Counted from the stretch's first letter, positions 1-8,155 are shown. The stretch: 21,249 bases of DNA from CAZINM01 sp964540605 (GCA_964540605.1 CAZINM010000008.1:1-21249); one strand, 5' to 3'. Made by a program: numbers and translations. The notes: generated by a model from the letters alone, not told the origin.

Positions 1-1
1 A

Positions 2-754
2 AGATATATTTACTCAAATAAACAGAAAGGATTAACAAAGTTGATCTTTAATTTTAGCTCACATTTTTTAAGGATCTGGGACAATATCTCAGCTAAAAGA
101 CCAGATGCCAACATCGCAATATCTAATTTTATTTCAAATAGAATTAATAAGTATTACCGTATACAAACCGATGCAGTAATTTATCCTCCTGTAGATTTTG
201 ACAGGATAGATAAGTCGATCTTACAAAATAGCTTTAATAAAAAAAATTATATTATTGCCGTATCTCCTTTTGAAGAGAATAAAGGTATGAATAATATATT
301 GGATTTCGCAATTTATTCTGGAGTTAAAACAATTCTGGTAGGTGATGGAAAGCTTAAGAATAAACTTGAGAAAAAGTATAAACGATTTAATAATATTAAG
401 TTTGTTGGATGGGTAAGTGATGATGAATTGTTCAACCTTGTATCTCAAGCTACAGCATTGCTATTTCTTGGTATTGAGGATTTCGGTCTTGTTCCAATAG
501 AAGCAACTTATCTAGGTACTCCAGTGATCGCATATAATAAAGGAGGTGCTAAAGAAACCATTGTTGATGGCTTAAATGGTATTTTGGTTAATGATCTGTC
601 ACCAGAATCGGTTCTTAATGCATATAATGATCTGAAAATTACTAAATGGGATAGAGTTGTAATGCGAGAATATGCGAATAGATTTAGTAAAGAGATATTT
701 GAACAGAGATTAATAGATTTTATTATCAGAAAGTTAGATCTTGTAAGTAAATAA
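2..754 (+). CDS. GT4-family glycosyltransferase, 5'-truncated by the window edge
   Basis: The frame is open from the first bases of the window, so the true start lies upstream; the TTG at 41 is not a convincing start. The visible 250 residues are the C-terminal part of a retaining GT-B glycosyltransferase. They include the YPPVDFDRI stretch common at the end of the N-terminal domain, a beta-strand series (YIIAVSPFEENKG, ILVGDGKLK, IKFVGWVSDDEL) and the nucleotide-sugar binding motif E-D-F-G-L-V-P-I-E (EX7E) followed by A-T-Y-L-G-T-P-V-I-A-Y. By family it transfers a sugar from an NDP-sugar to a growing glycan at the cytoplasmic face. Three co-directional glycan genes follow, so this is the tail of a surface polysaccharide cluster. 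The acceptor and sugar cannot be read from the sequence. Confidence 0.9.
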   Translation, partial: RYIYSNKQKGLTKLIFNFSSHFLRIWDNISAKRPDANIAISNFISNRINKYYRIQTDAVIYPPVDFDRIDKSILQNSFNKKNYIIAVSPFEENKGMNNILDFAIYSGVKTILVGDGKLKNKLEKKYKRFNNIKFVGWVSDDELFNLVSQATALLFLGIEDFGLVPIEATYLGTPVIAYNKGGAKETIVDGLNGILVNDLSPESVLNAYNDLKITKWDRVVMREYANRFSKEIFEQRLIDFIIRKLDLVSK

Positions 755-799
755 ATTCTTGCATGCTACAATACTATAATAATAGATATTTGAAATGAT

Positions 800-1447
800 A
801 TGGAAATAAAAGCGAAACAACCTTTATTGCTATTTGATTTTGATGGAACGATCGCAGATACTTATGATTTTGTCTATGATATTGCCGAAGATTTGGTAAA
901 AGATTTCGGTCTAGGTGAGATCACGCCTGAAATGATGAGCAGGTCTAGAGACCTTCCATTAAGATCTGCCTTAAAAAAGCTTGGCTTCAACAGCTTTACT
1001 TTATTGCTAGCATCAAAAAGATTCCAGAAATACCTTTATGAAAGACTTGATCAACTAAAACCGGTTAAAGGAATCGATGATATTTTAATGCAACTTTCAC
1101 AAAAGTATAGATTAGGGATGTTGTCATTTAACGGACCATTGATAATAAAGACATTTTTGAAAGAATATAATTTGAATTATTTCGATTTCGTCTCAAGAAG
1201 TTTCTTCTTAGGTGGTAAACATATACAGATGCGCAGAATTATGAGAAGGAACAAACTTCAAAGATCAGAGCTTATATATTTTGGTGATGAAGTATCAGAT
1301 ATTATTGCTTCAAAGAAAGCTGGTATAAGATCGGTTGCAGTAACTTGGGGATATAATACAGAAAAAGCTCTTAAATCAGCAGAACCTGAATATCTAATTC
1401 ACAAACCCGGAGATATTCTAAAATTAAACTTCAGAAATAATGCCTGA
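800..1447 (+). CDS. HAD-superfamily phosphatase (phosphoglycolate phosphatase-like)
   Basis: A 215-residue protein with all four HAD motifs: FDFDGTIADT (nucleophile D13, acid/base D15), a motif II serine in GMLSFNGP (S109), a lysine in LGGKH (K140) and FGDEVSDIIASKKAGI (metal-binding D163 and D167). The helical insertion between motifs I and II makes it a C1-cap enzyme of the Gph/PgmB type. It dephosphorylates a small phosphorylated substrate in the cytoplasm, and sequence alone does not say which. Its last 8 nt overlap the next glycosyltransferase, so the two are translationally coupled and a sugar-phosphate substrate is plausible. A TATAAT lies at 775-780, 19 nt before the start, and there is no Shine-Dalgarno sequence. 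Confidence 0.88.
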   Translation: MEIKAKQPLLLFDFDGTIADTYDFVYDIAEDLVKDFGLGEITPEMMSRSRDLPLRSALKKLGFNSFTLLLASKRFQKYLYERLDQLKPVKGIDDILMQLSQKYRLGMLSFNGPLIIKTFLKEYNLNYFDFVSRSFFLGGKHIQMRRIMRRNKLQRSELIYFGDEVSDIIASKKAGIRSVAVTWGYNTEKALKSAEPEYLIHKPGDILKLNFRNNA

Positions 1448-2447
1448 TACAACAATTTGTATTCCGATCTTCAACGGATCACAATGGCTCGAAAAATTAC
1501 TGGGATCGATCTACACACAAAAAGTGAATTTTAAATTTAATATATTGTGTGTCGATTCAGGTTCGACAGATAACTCAATTCAAATTATCAACAAATTCAA
1601 GAACAGAGGAAATTTAAAGCTTGAGATCATTAATAATGAAGAGTTCGGACATGGAAGAACTAGAAATATGATCGTTGATATGGTCAATACTAAATATACA
1701 TTGTTGATCACTCAGGATATTCTTCCAACATCTAATGATTGGTTGCAAAAGATTCATGATTCACTTTCCGTTGACGAAAAAATAGCAGCTGTTTTTTGTA
1801 GGCATAAAGCGTGGCCAACTTCTCATCCTGTACAAATGCGTTATATAAAAAAGACATTTGATGATTATCTTTTGCATATAAAAACATTTGCTTCATATAA
1901 ATTTATTAACGAAGTTAGCTATTTTACAAATAAAGATGATATCAAAGTGTGGGATAAAGTAACCGCATTCTCGAATGTGTGTGCAATTTATAGGACTGAT
2001 GTAATAAAAGAAATAAAATTTGAAGAAGTCGATTTTGCTGAAGATAGAAGATTTATGAAAACTGCCATAGAGATGGGATATTATATAGGTTATTTGGATA
2101 ATACATCGATCTATCACTCTCATGATTACGGCTATTGGGGTACATTAATGAGGACAGTTGATGAATGGAAAGCTATTGCTCAACATGGTCATTTTCCTTA
2201 TCGATTTAGAATTTGGCACATAATAACCCAATCTATTATTGGATATCTTAGAGATATTCAATTCTGTTTGTTTTCTGCAAACGAATTAACATTTTTAAGA
2301 AGAATTGCTGGATTATTTACATGTTTGTTGATGGAGGTTACTATAAAGACTGGAATGTATATTGGTCTTAATCATGAATATCTACCCAAATCACTAGTAA
2401 GTGGACTTTCGTATCAAAAGAATTGGCGTGAGGATAAGATCAAATAA
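1440..2447 (+). CDS. GT2-family glycosyltransferase (rhamnosyltransferase-like)
   Basis: A 335-residue GT-A fold enzyme. It begins with TICIPIFNGSQWLEKLLGSI and has the UDP/dTDP-binding acidic motif CVDSGSTD at 37-44. FGHGRTRN at 69-76 is a signature I associate with bacterial rhamnosyltransferases. A DxD-equivalent TQDILP lies at 91-96, the catalytic-base motif AEDRRF around E201-D202, and HSH at 226-228. The C-terminal third carries hydrophobic stretches that may lie against the membrane. It should add a sugar, perhaps rhamnose, to a lipid-linked surface glycan. It overlaps the HAD gene by 8 nt and is followed 23 nt later by a WsaF-like gene. The family call is firm; the donor sugar is inferred from resemblance only. 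Confidence 0.88.
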   Translation: MPDTTICIPIFNGSQWLEKLLGSIYTQKVNFKFNILCVDSGSTDNSIQIINKFKNRGNLKLEIINNEEFGHGRTRNMIVDMVNTKYTLLITQDILPTSNDWLQKIHDSLSVDEKIAAVFCRHKAWPTSHPVQMRYIKKTFDDYLLHIKTFASYKFINEVSYFTNKDDIKVWDKVTAFSNVCAIYRTDVIKEIKFEEVDFAEDRRFMKTAIEMGYYIGYLDNTSIYHSHDYGYWGTLMRTVDEWKAIAQHGHFPYRFRIWHIITQSIIGYLRDIQFCLFSANELTFLRRIAGLFTCLLMEVTIKTGMYIGLNHEYLPKSLVSGLSYQKNWREDKIK

Positions 2448-2470
2448 GTTAAAATAGTGTATTATTTATT

Positions 2471-3745
2471 ATGGCAAAAATAAAAGAACTCGTTGATAAA
2501 ACAACAAGATCGATCAAAAACCAGGGATTAAATTACACTTTAAAAACTATCAATAATTGGATCTTCTATCCTGAAACGAGAATGGATACAAAATTAAATC
2601 CTCGTTTAAGATACGATAATGTAGATCAATTAGTAAAAAAGATTGATTTTAATAAAAGTTATGAAAATGGGAAATTAGATAAAAGAGTAGACCCAAAAAA
2701 GATAAGGATCGGTTGGATAATTTCTCCATTTCATATAGGTTCTGGTGGGCATCAGACGATATTTAGATTTATAAAATATTTAGAAAAACATGATTTCGAA
2801 AATCATATCTATATTACTGACGGACATGGATTTAAAAATGAAAAGGAAGCCTACGACACGATTCAGGAGCATTTTATCCAGATCCCAACTGTAAAGGTTT
2901 CTTTCTTAACCGAAGAAAACATTATGCAAGGAGATCAAGTTGTAGAAGATTGCGATGTGCTGTTTGCAACAAGGTACAACACTGCATATTATTCAGCAAT
3001 GATAGATAATTGCATTAAGAGAATGTATTTTGTTCAAGATCTTGAGAATCTATTTTTTCCGACAAGCTATCTTTCTGTGTTAGTTGAAAATTCTTATAGA
3101 ATGGGCATGATCGGAGTATGTGCAAGTCCATGGCTAGCGAGATCTGTAGGCAATTACAATATGAGAGCACACGCTTTTTATTTAGGTTACGATCATACTA
3201 TTTATGTTGACAAAGATCTCCCAAGAGAACCTAATTCTGTAGCATTTTATGGAAGATATGAATCAGAAAGAAGAGCGGTTGAACTGGGGATGCAAGCTTT
3301 AGAATTGGTGCAAAATGAAATTCCAGATCTAAAAGCCTATATCTATGGTACCAATAACATACTTCAAGGTTATGATATAAATGTTATTAATAAGGGATTA
3401 TTAACATATGGTCAAATGTCTGATCTGTTTAGTACAGTTCAAGTAGGGATGAGTTTCTCATTAACAAATTATGGCTTAACACCAACAGAAATGATGGCAT
3501 CAGGGCTTCCAGTAGTCGAGTTGGCAGGTGATAATACAAGAAGTGTATTTAAATCGGGTGAAAACATTTTACTCGCTGATAAAAATCCAATGGATATTGC
3601 TGACAATGTTATAAAGCTATTCAGAAACGGTCTGTTAAGGGAGCAGATAATTGCAGGCGGTTTTAGATTTGTTCAAGATAAAAAATGGGAAGATATATGG
3701 GCTGGAGTAGAGGATTTCTTGCGTAGAGAGTTAGCGGATTATTGA
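2471..3745 (+). CDS. WsaF-like glycosyltransferase (GT4-type, putative rhamnosyltransferase)
   Basis: A 424-residue GT-B protein. An N-terminal tail of about 75 residues precedes IRIGWIISPFHIGSGGHQTIF (glycine-rich loop at 90-98), typical of the WsaF N-terminal domain. The middle section has YFVQDLENLFFP and GVCASPWLARSV, and the C-terminal domain ends with the nucleotide-sugar site SLTNYGLTPTEMMASGLPVVEL (E340). WsaF of Geobacillus builds the rhamnan of an S-layer glycan, so a role in surface glycan assembly is reasonable. A TATTAT hexamer sits 5 nt before the ATG and no Shine-Dalgarno sequence is visible. The gene may therefore be transcribed leaderless as well as from the upstream operon. 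It ends convergent to the DHH gene with a 24-nt gap. Confidence 0.85.
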   Translation: MAKIKELVDKTTRSIKNQGLNYTLKTINNWIFYPETRMDTKLNPRLRYDNVDQLVKKIDFNKSYENGKLDKRVDPKKIRIGWIISPFHIGSGGHQTIFRFIKYLEKHDFENHIYITDGHGFKNEKEAYDTIQEHFIQIPTVKVSFLTEENIMQGDQVVEDCDVLFATRYNTAYYSAMIDNCIKRMYFVQDLENLFFPTSYLSVLVENSYRMGMIGVCASPWLARSVGNYNMRAHAFYLGYDHTIYVDKDLPREPNSVAFYGRYESERRAVELGMQALELVQNEIPDLKAYIYGTNNILQGYDINVINKGLLTYGQMSDLFSTVQVGMSFSLTNYGLTPTEMMASGLPVVELAGDNTRSVFKSGENILLADKNPMDIADNVIKLFRNGLLREQIIAGGFRFVQDKKWEDIWAGVEDFLRRELADY

Positions 3746-3769
3746 TCATTCATTTATTGATGCTGGATC

Positions 3770-4795
3770 CTATTCGGTTATCAGATGAAGCTCTTCGATT
3801 TTATTTAGCACATGTAAACAGGCTTGATCTGTGTCTTCATTTATATTGAATTTTGGGATCTTTGCACCAGAAGCTTTCTTATGACCACCTCCACCGAGTG
3901 ATACAGCTAATTTATCGACATTTGGATAACCTTTTGAGGATCTGAACGATATGTTTAATAACTTTTTATCTTTAGGTACTAGAATGAATCCCCACTTGAA
4001 GCTATCATAATTTCTTAGTAATGAATCCTGGAATTTATGATAAGCAAGAGATAATTGCTCGTATTCTAAACCCTCTGTCTGATTTTGTAGTAAATATGTA
4101 TAGCTCAATAAGGGATAATTTTTTATCTGCACCTGTTTTAAATTATTTAAAAGGTGTGAGAAGATATTCATCTCTTTATCGTTAATTGAGTTAATTGATG
4201 AATGAATTCTAGAAAGCTCTAATGGATAATATAGTAGAAGTTTTTTAACGGTGTCCAATGTATCTGAGGATTTTTTCGAAATATGCATTAAACTACCCGA
4301 GTCTGACATTATCCCAATTAATAAAATCTCAACAATTCTTTCACTGGGGACAGAATCTTCTGGATATAAGAGATTAGCTAAAATACCTATTGCAGAAATA
4401 CTATTCGATTCAATATGTTTATACTTAAAGTCATCAGGTTCAGTGGCATGATGATCAATGCATAAGGTTACTACATCTAAGTTTTTAAATTGTTCAGGCC
4501 TTTTCATAGCTCTGTTGAATTCGTTCATATCTGTGAAGATAACAAGGTCAGAATTGTTTAGATGAGGAGTAATATCCTGTGTGACAAGAAATTTTGAAGT
4601 ATACTCATTTAACTCTGCTAAGTAGGGCAATTTATCTTCCGATAGCATGAGGATATTTTTATCTGGGAAATTATTTGAAATATAATCGTATAGTACTATC
4701 ACAGAACAGATACTATCGAAATCTGGAGTTAAGTGGACTGGAAGGGATATTCGTGAGGCATTACTAATTAATTGATCAAGTTCATTTTTTGTCAT
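3770..4795 (-). CDS. DHH/DHHA1 phosphoesterase (NrnA-like oligoribonuclease/pAp phosphatase)
   Basis: A 341-residue protein of normal NrnA length. The DHH domain has every metal-binding motif: H21-x3-D25-x-D27 (HLTPDFDS), D89 in FTDMN, D114-H115-H116 (IDHHATEP) and D165 in GIMSDSGS. The C-terminal DHHA1 domain ends with the substrate-binding GGGGHKKASGA at 301-311. Members of this family cut short RNA oligonucleotides from the 5' end and/or 3'-phosphoadenosine 5'-phosphate, and some degrade cyclic dinucleotide products; which of these applies here cannot be read. It is transcribed alone, divergently from the tRNA genes, from a promoter whose -10 lies 7 nt before the ATG. Confidence 0.88.
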   Translation of the reverse strand: MTKNELDQLISNASRISLPVHLTPDFDSICSVIVLYDYISNNFPDKNILMLSEDKLPYLAELNEYTSKFLVTQDITPHLNNSDLVIFTDMNEFNRAMKRPEQFKNLDVVTLCIDHHATEPDDFKYKHIESNSISAIGILANLLYPEDSVPSERIVEILLIGIMSDSGSLMHISKKSSDTLDTVKKLLLYYPLELSRIHSSINSINDKEMNIFSHLLNNLKQVQIKNYPLLSYTYLLQNQTEGLEYEQLSLAYHKFQDSLLRNYDSFKWGFILVPKDKKLLNISFRSSKGYPNVDKLAVSLGGGGHKKASGAKIPKFNINEDTDQACLHVLNKIEELHLITE

Positions 4796-4802
4796 TTATC
4801 GT

Positions 4803-4831
4803 TTTATACTAATATGGTTGCTTGATGATAA
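4803..4831 (-). promoter_or_regulatory. Promoter of the DHH phosphoesterase gene
   Basis: On the minus strand TTATCA (4 of 6 match to TTGACA) and TATAAA are separated by 17 nt. The -10 ends 7 nt before the ATG, so transcription would start at or next to the start codon and the message would be leaderless or nearly so. Confidence 0.55.
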
Positions 4832-4856
4832 CATGCAAAATATACTAGATACAATC

Positions 4857-4885
4857 TTGCTTGAAATCGGTCTATTTGATATTAT
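4857..4885 (+). promoter_or_regulatory. Promoter of the tRNA-Phe/tRNA-Gly unit
   Basis: TTGCTT, a 17-nt spacer and TATTAT preceded by TGA (an extended -10) give a predicted start near 4892, about 11 nt ahead of the mature tRNA-Phe 5' end. The 107-nt divergent gap to the DHH gene holds nothing else that I can support. Confidence 0.65.
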
Positions 4886-4902
4886 TCCATCAGTGTTTGT
4901 AT

Positions 4903-4978
4903 GCCGAGATAGCTCAGTTGGTAGAGCACTTGCCTGAAGAGCAAGGTGTCCCCAGTTCAAGTCTGGGTCTCGGCACCA
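4903..4978 (+). tRNA. tRNA-Phe (anticodon GAA)
   Basis: The cloverleaf is complete. The 7-bp acceptor stem pairs GCCGAGA with TCTCGGC, the D stem is GCTC/GAGC, and the anticodon stem CTTGC/GCAAG encloses loop CTGAAGA with GAA at 4936-4938. The T stem CCCAG/CTGGG encloses TTCAAGT. Discriminator A and an encoded CCA end the gene. No intron is present. Confidence 0.97.
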
Positions 4979-5004
4979 GTATTATTAGCATTTTTTGATA
5001 GAAC

Positions 5005-5081
5005 GCGGGAGTAGTTCAGTTGGCTAGAACGACACATTGCCAATGTGTAGGTCGCGAGTTCAAATCTCGTCTCCCGCTCCA
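5005..5081 (+). tRNA. tRNA-Gly (anticodon GCC)
   Basis: The acceptor stem is GCGGGAG/CTCCCGC, the D stem GTTC/GAAC, and the anticodon stem ACACA/TGTGT encloses loop TTGCCAA with GCC at 5039-5041. The T stem GCGAG/CTCGT has one G-T pair and encloses TTCAAAT. Discriminator T is followed by an encoded CCA. It lies 26 nt after tRNA-Phe and is probably co-transcribed with it. Confidence 0.97.
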
Positions 5082-5120
5082 GTAAATAAAAAACCACCTT
5101 TAGGTGGGTTTCTTATTTAC
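5082..5120 (+). terminator. Hairpin terminator of the tRNA unit
   Basis: Outer arms GTAAATAA (5082-5089) and TTATTTAC (5113-5120) are perfectly complementary and enclose the inner stem ACCACC-TTTA-GGTGG(G)T. The inner hairpin is followed by T-rich sequence. It begins directly after the tRNA-Gly CCA end. Confidence 0.75.
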
Positions 5121-5147
5121 ATGGGGGATAACAGATTTTATCTCTAG

Positions 5148-5246
5148 TTCACTACACTGGTACACCAAGAGCGAAGCGATTGGAATGTACCAGAAGTACT
5201 GGGAACGAGCAAAGCGAGAGAGCAGTGAATCTCGTCTTCCGCTTCA
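5148..5246 (+). repeat. Structured non-coding element with a degenerate copy of the tRNA-Gly 3' end
   Basis: Positions 5228-5246 match the last 19 nt of tRNA-Gly (5063-5081) at 17 of 19 bases, CCA position included. Before it come nested inverted repeats: TTCACT (5148-5153) with AGTGAA (5224-5229), CTGGTACA (5157-5164) with TGTACCAG (5186-5193), and CCAA (5165-5168) with TTGG (5180-5183). GAGCGAAGCGA (5169-5179) recurs as GAGCAAAGCGA (5207-5217). No gene lies between 5082 and 5323. The stretch could be a remnant of a tRNA-targeted integration, a dispersed hairpin repeat or a small RNA. A TATAAT at 5293-5298 probably belongs to the next gene. Confidence 0.6.
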
Positions 5247-5323
5247 CTTATGTACAGAAAGACTCCCTATAAATCATTCATAAATATGAGAGTATAATGA
5301 GTAGTATTTGATACTTTCTTTTT

Positions 5324-6229
5324 ATGAAAAAGAGAAAATTATTAAAAGCGTTTACGAAAAGATCATTATTGGTATTCACTCTTATATTGAGTTTATCCCT
5401 ATTTTTAATTGTTTCATCAATATATTTTTATAATCGATACAAAAATTTAAAAATAAGTGACGAAAATACACAAAATGAAGATGAAGTTGAAGACACAGAT
5501 AAAAAAGAAATTATAGATAATGGTATTTTCGAATACATTGATCAAAATGACATATACAACAATATCAAACCAGTTCCTGACGAAATCCCTAAAGATCCAA
5601 CTCCAGAACAACCATTAACAACTAAATGTCCTTATGATAAAGAAATAAATAGAATAAATACACAAAACAAAATTGTTGCATTAACTTTTGATGCTGGTGG
5701 TACTTTAGATTCTTTTGACACAATAATTTCGATATTAGCCAAATATAATATTAAAGCATCATTTTTTGTCACTGGGGGTATTGCGAAATATCATCCTGAA
5801 GTAATAACTCAAATATATAATTCTGGACACGATATTTTTAATCACACATACAATCATCCTAATTTAACTACTTTATCTGATGCTGATATACATGCTGAAT
5901 TACAAAGTCTTGAAGATCTGATCTTCTCAATGACTGGTCATACCACAAAACCTTTTTTTAGGCCTCCATATGGAGCAAGAGATAGTCGAGTAATAAGTGT
6001 TGCCTGTACTGAGGGTTACACTTCAATTTATTGGACAGTTGATACGATCGACTGGAGGGCAGATACAACAGTTGAAGATGTGAAAAACCGAGTTCTGAAT
6101 AATCTTGCGCCGGGGAATATTTATCTGCTTCATATTGGTAGTAAAGTTACAAAGGATGCAATTGAAGATATTGTTATTGGATTACAAAATGCAGGATATT
6201 CAAATGTTGCTTTGTCTGATGTTTTATAA
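5324..6229 (+). CDS. Membrane-anchored polysaccharide deacetylase (NodB domain)
   Basis: 301 residues: a basic N-terminus, one membrane helix at about 15-36, an acidic, proline-rich linker to about 115, then a NodB (CE4) domain. Motifs in order are TFDAGG (catalytic base D123), HTYNHP (metal ligands H174 and H178), RPPYGA (R213), DTIDWR (D243-W244) and LLHIGS (H270). The second aspartate of the usual TFDD motif is alanine (A124), as in the PdaA-like branch of the family, so the metal site would have only the two histidines plus water. It should remove acetyl groups from an N-acetylated glycan outside the membrane. TATAAT lies 25 nt before the ATG and no Shine-Dalgarno sequence is present. Confidence 0.88.
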   Translation: MKKRKLLKAFTKRSLLVFTLILSLSLFLIVSSIYFYNRYKNLKISDENTQNEDEVEDTDKKEIIDNGIFEYIDQNDIYNNIKPVPDEIPKDPTPEQPLTTKCPYDKEINRINTQNKIVALTFDAGGTLDSFDTIISILAKYNIKASFFVTGGIAKYHPEVITQIYNSGHDIFNHTYNHPNLTTLSDADIHAELQSLEDLIFSMTGHTTKPFFRPPYGARDSRVISVACTEGYTSIYWTVDTIDWRADTTVEDVKNRVLNNLAPGNIYLLHIGSKVTKDAIEDIVIGLQNAGYSNVALSDVL

Positions 6230-6246
6230 ATTTATTAATAAATCTA

Positions 6247-6765
6247 ATGCAAACAAGCTATCGTGAGGCTAAAATTATTGATATACCTGAAATAATTAAT
6301 GTAAATTACATTACATGGATCCCTACTTATACTTGTCTTGAAAAAGGAATATCCGCACATACAATAATTAAATATATTGCCTCAAAAGATCCAAAGAAGA
6401 AAGAAGAAGATATTTCCAATCAAATTAATAGTGCTGATTCTTTTGTATATGTAGCTACTGTTGAAAACAAAATTGTTGGATATGTCGCTGTAAAAAGGAT
6501 TTATGAGAAAACAGGAGAGGTGTGTTCTTTATATGTTCTTCCAGACTATCAACACAAGGGAATAGGTAGTACTCTCTTATTAATGGCAGAGAAATGGCTG
6601 GAAAGAGAGGAGATATTTTTAGAGTGTGTTGATTATAATCTTGCAACTATATGGTTTTATCAATCTTTTGGATACAAGATCGTAGGTAAGGGAGAATTTA
6701 TTCGTGAACTTGATAATAGCTTAAAAATAGAAACAGTCAGGATGATAAAACATCAAAATTCATAA
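6247..6765 (+). CDS. GNAT-family N-acetyltransferase
   Basis: A 172-residue single GNAT domain. The acetyl-CoA pyrophosphate loop is LYVLPDYQHKGIGSTLL, with Q102-x-x-G105-x-G107. The preceding strand contains VGYVAVKRI, and the C-terminal FYQSFGYKIVGKG (137-149) is typical of RimI-like and small-molecule acetyltransferases. The substrate is not readable. It starts 17 nt after the deacetylase gene and is probably co-transcribed with it. It ends 5 nt from the convergent isoaspartate methyltransferase. Confidence 0.88.
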   Translation: MQTSYREAKIIDIPEIINVNYITWIPTYTCLEKGISAHTIIKYIASKDPKKKEEDISNQINSADSFVYVATVENKIVGYVAVKRIYEKTGEVCSLYVLPDYQHKGIGSTLLLMAEKWLEREEIFLECVDYNLATIWFYQSFGYKIVGKGEFIRELDNSLKIETVRMIKHQNS

Positions 6766-6770
6766 TGCTA

Positions 6771-7397
6771 TTAAACTACCAAAGGTACAAACGAAAATCC
6801 TTTGTATTCCTTAACTAAGTTCCTTGACTCCTTTTTTTGAAGGCGATATATCGAATTTTTAACTGGTATCACCATTACTCCTCCCACCTTCAATTGAGAT
6901 ATAAGTTCTTGAGGTATTGTTGTAGAAGAGGCTGCTGATACTAAGATCCTATCAAATTTTTGTTCTGGTTTTCCAATAAATCCTTTTGAAGATATTTCAA
7001 TTTTAACACCATCAGTAAAGTATTTTTTAACATTCTTTCTACCAAAACTTACTAATTTTGAAAATCTTTCTAAACCTAAAACATTACCTGACTCTCCAAC
7101 TATCTGCCTTAACAACGCTGTCGTCCATCCAGAACCTGACCCCACATCCAGTACCTTATTTCCTAATTGAACATTTAATAGTTCTAACATAAAAGCTACA
7201 GTGTAAGGTTGCGAAATTGTTTGATCTAAACCAATAGGCAAAGGTCTATCTATATATGCGAATTCAATATAGTTCTCATTAACAAAATCTTTTCTATCTA
7301 TTTTCAAAAAGGCTTCAATTATTGGATCTGATCTTAGAACGCTACTTTTTATAAGATCGTTAATGAGTTCTTTATTGTTTTTTAAGATCTTTGTCAT
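6771..7397 (-). CDS. pcm: Protein-L-isoaspartate O-methyltransferase
   Basis: A 208-residue class I SAM methyltransferase. The family-specific motif ahead of the fold is IGLDQTISQPYTVAFMLELL (about 55-74), the SAM-binding glycine loop is VLDVGSGSGW (82-91), and the acidic end of strand 2 is VLGLERF. The later strands are FDRILVSAASSTTIP and LKVGGVMVIPV. The enzyme methylates isoaspartyl residues formed by protein ageing, starting their repair, in the cytoplasm. Its -10 box lies 7 nt before the ATG, consistent with leaderless expression. Confidence 0.92.
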   Translation of the reverse strand: MTKILKNNKELINDLIKSSVLRSDPIIEAFLKIDRKDFVNENYIEFAYIDRPLPIGLDQTISQPYTVAFMLELLNVQLGNKVLDVGSGSGWTTALLRQIVGESGNVLGLERFSKLVSFGRKNVKKYFTDGVKIEISSKGFIGKPEQKFDRILVSAASSTTIPQELISQLKVGGVMVIPVKNSIYRLQKKESRNLVKEYKGFSFVPLVV

Positions 7398-7404
7398 AAT
7401 ATCA

Positions 7405-7410
7405 ATTATA
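7405..7410 (-). promoter_or_regulatory. -10 element of the pcm-like gene
   Basis: On the minus strand a perfect TATAAT directly preceded by TG ends 7 nt before the ATG, with no Shine-Dalgarno sequence between. No good -35 is visible at the usual distance, so the upstream TG may compensate. Confidence 0.5.
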
Positions 7411-7514
7411 CATTTCAGTCGTTATGAAGTCCTAAATATCTAATGAAGTCAAAACCGGTGAATATAATGTATACTGAAAGATATATTTGTAAATTATATA
7501 TTGAAAAACATCTA

Positions 7515-8144
7515 ATGACAGACACTTTCGAACTTTACAATAAACTACATGCAAAAAGAAAAAATACAAGGATAGGTCTGTATCGCCAGATAAGATCAAT
7601 ATATAAAGTAGAAAAAGCGTTATATCCCGGTTCATTTGTTCATGTAACTCCATCTTTGATCTTCCCAAAAGTTGTCTATGCTGATTTTTTTCCCCACACA
7701 CAAGAGTTTTATTCAAGTGAATCTCTTAAAGAGTATTTAGAAAAGAATAAAGAGTATAAAGAATCTGTAAAGTTCAGATTTCATCATACGAATTACAATG
7801 CTGGTATACCTGAGGAATTTGGATCTTTTGAGCTTTTGATATCTGAATATGCAGGTTTTGTATCTCAAGTGTGTAAAAATTACCTTAAAAAAGATGGTAT
7901 TTTAATTGTTGAAGATAGTCATGGAGATGCATCTATGGCCAATGTTGACAAAGATTATGAATTGATCGCTTCTTACAGGCGTAAAAGTGATGAACAATAT
8001 ACTATTACTTCTGAAGATCTGAGAGAATATTTTATGCCTACAAGTCGCAAGATCACGATCGATCGTCAATATATTGAAGAATTAGCTAGACCAATACGGT
8101 ATTTAACTGTAACTGATGGCTATATTTTTAGAAAAATTGTATAA
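7515..8144 (+). CDS. Methyltransferase-fold protein lacking the SAM glycine loop
   Basis: 209 residues from ATG 7515. An in-frame ATG at 7443 would add 24 residues, but TATAAT (7463-7468) and TATACT (7470-7475) lie inside that extension, so I prefer 7515. After a helical N-terminus come strands resembling a Rossmann methyltransferase: SFVHVTPSLIFP (40-51) where motif I should be, then KVVYADFF with an aspartate ending strand 2, FELLISEYAG, and DGILIVEDSHGD. The GxGxG loop is replaced by the TPSLIFP stretch, so SAM binding is either altered or absent. It is probably co-transcribed with the acyltransferase 11 nt downstream. The fold assignment is moderate; no function is proposed. Confidence 0.65.
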   Translation: MTDTFELYNKLHAKRKNTRIGLYRQIRSIYKVEKALYPGSFVHVTPSLIFPKVVYADFFPHTQEFYSSESLKEYLEKNKEYKESVKFRFHHTNYNAGIPEEFGSFELLISEYAGFVSQVCKNYLKKDGILIVEDSHGDASMANVDKDYELIASYRRKSDEQYTITSEDLREYFMPTSRKITIDRQYIEELARPIRYLTVTDGYIFRKIV

Positions 8145-8155
8145 AGTGTCATTTT

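Noticed and set aside
5148..5246. CRISPR array
   Set aside because: The repeats are inverted or only about 11 nt and occur twice. There are no regular spacers and no cas genes.
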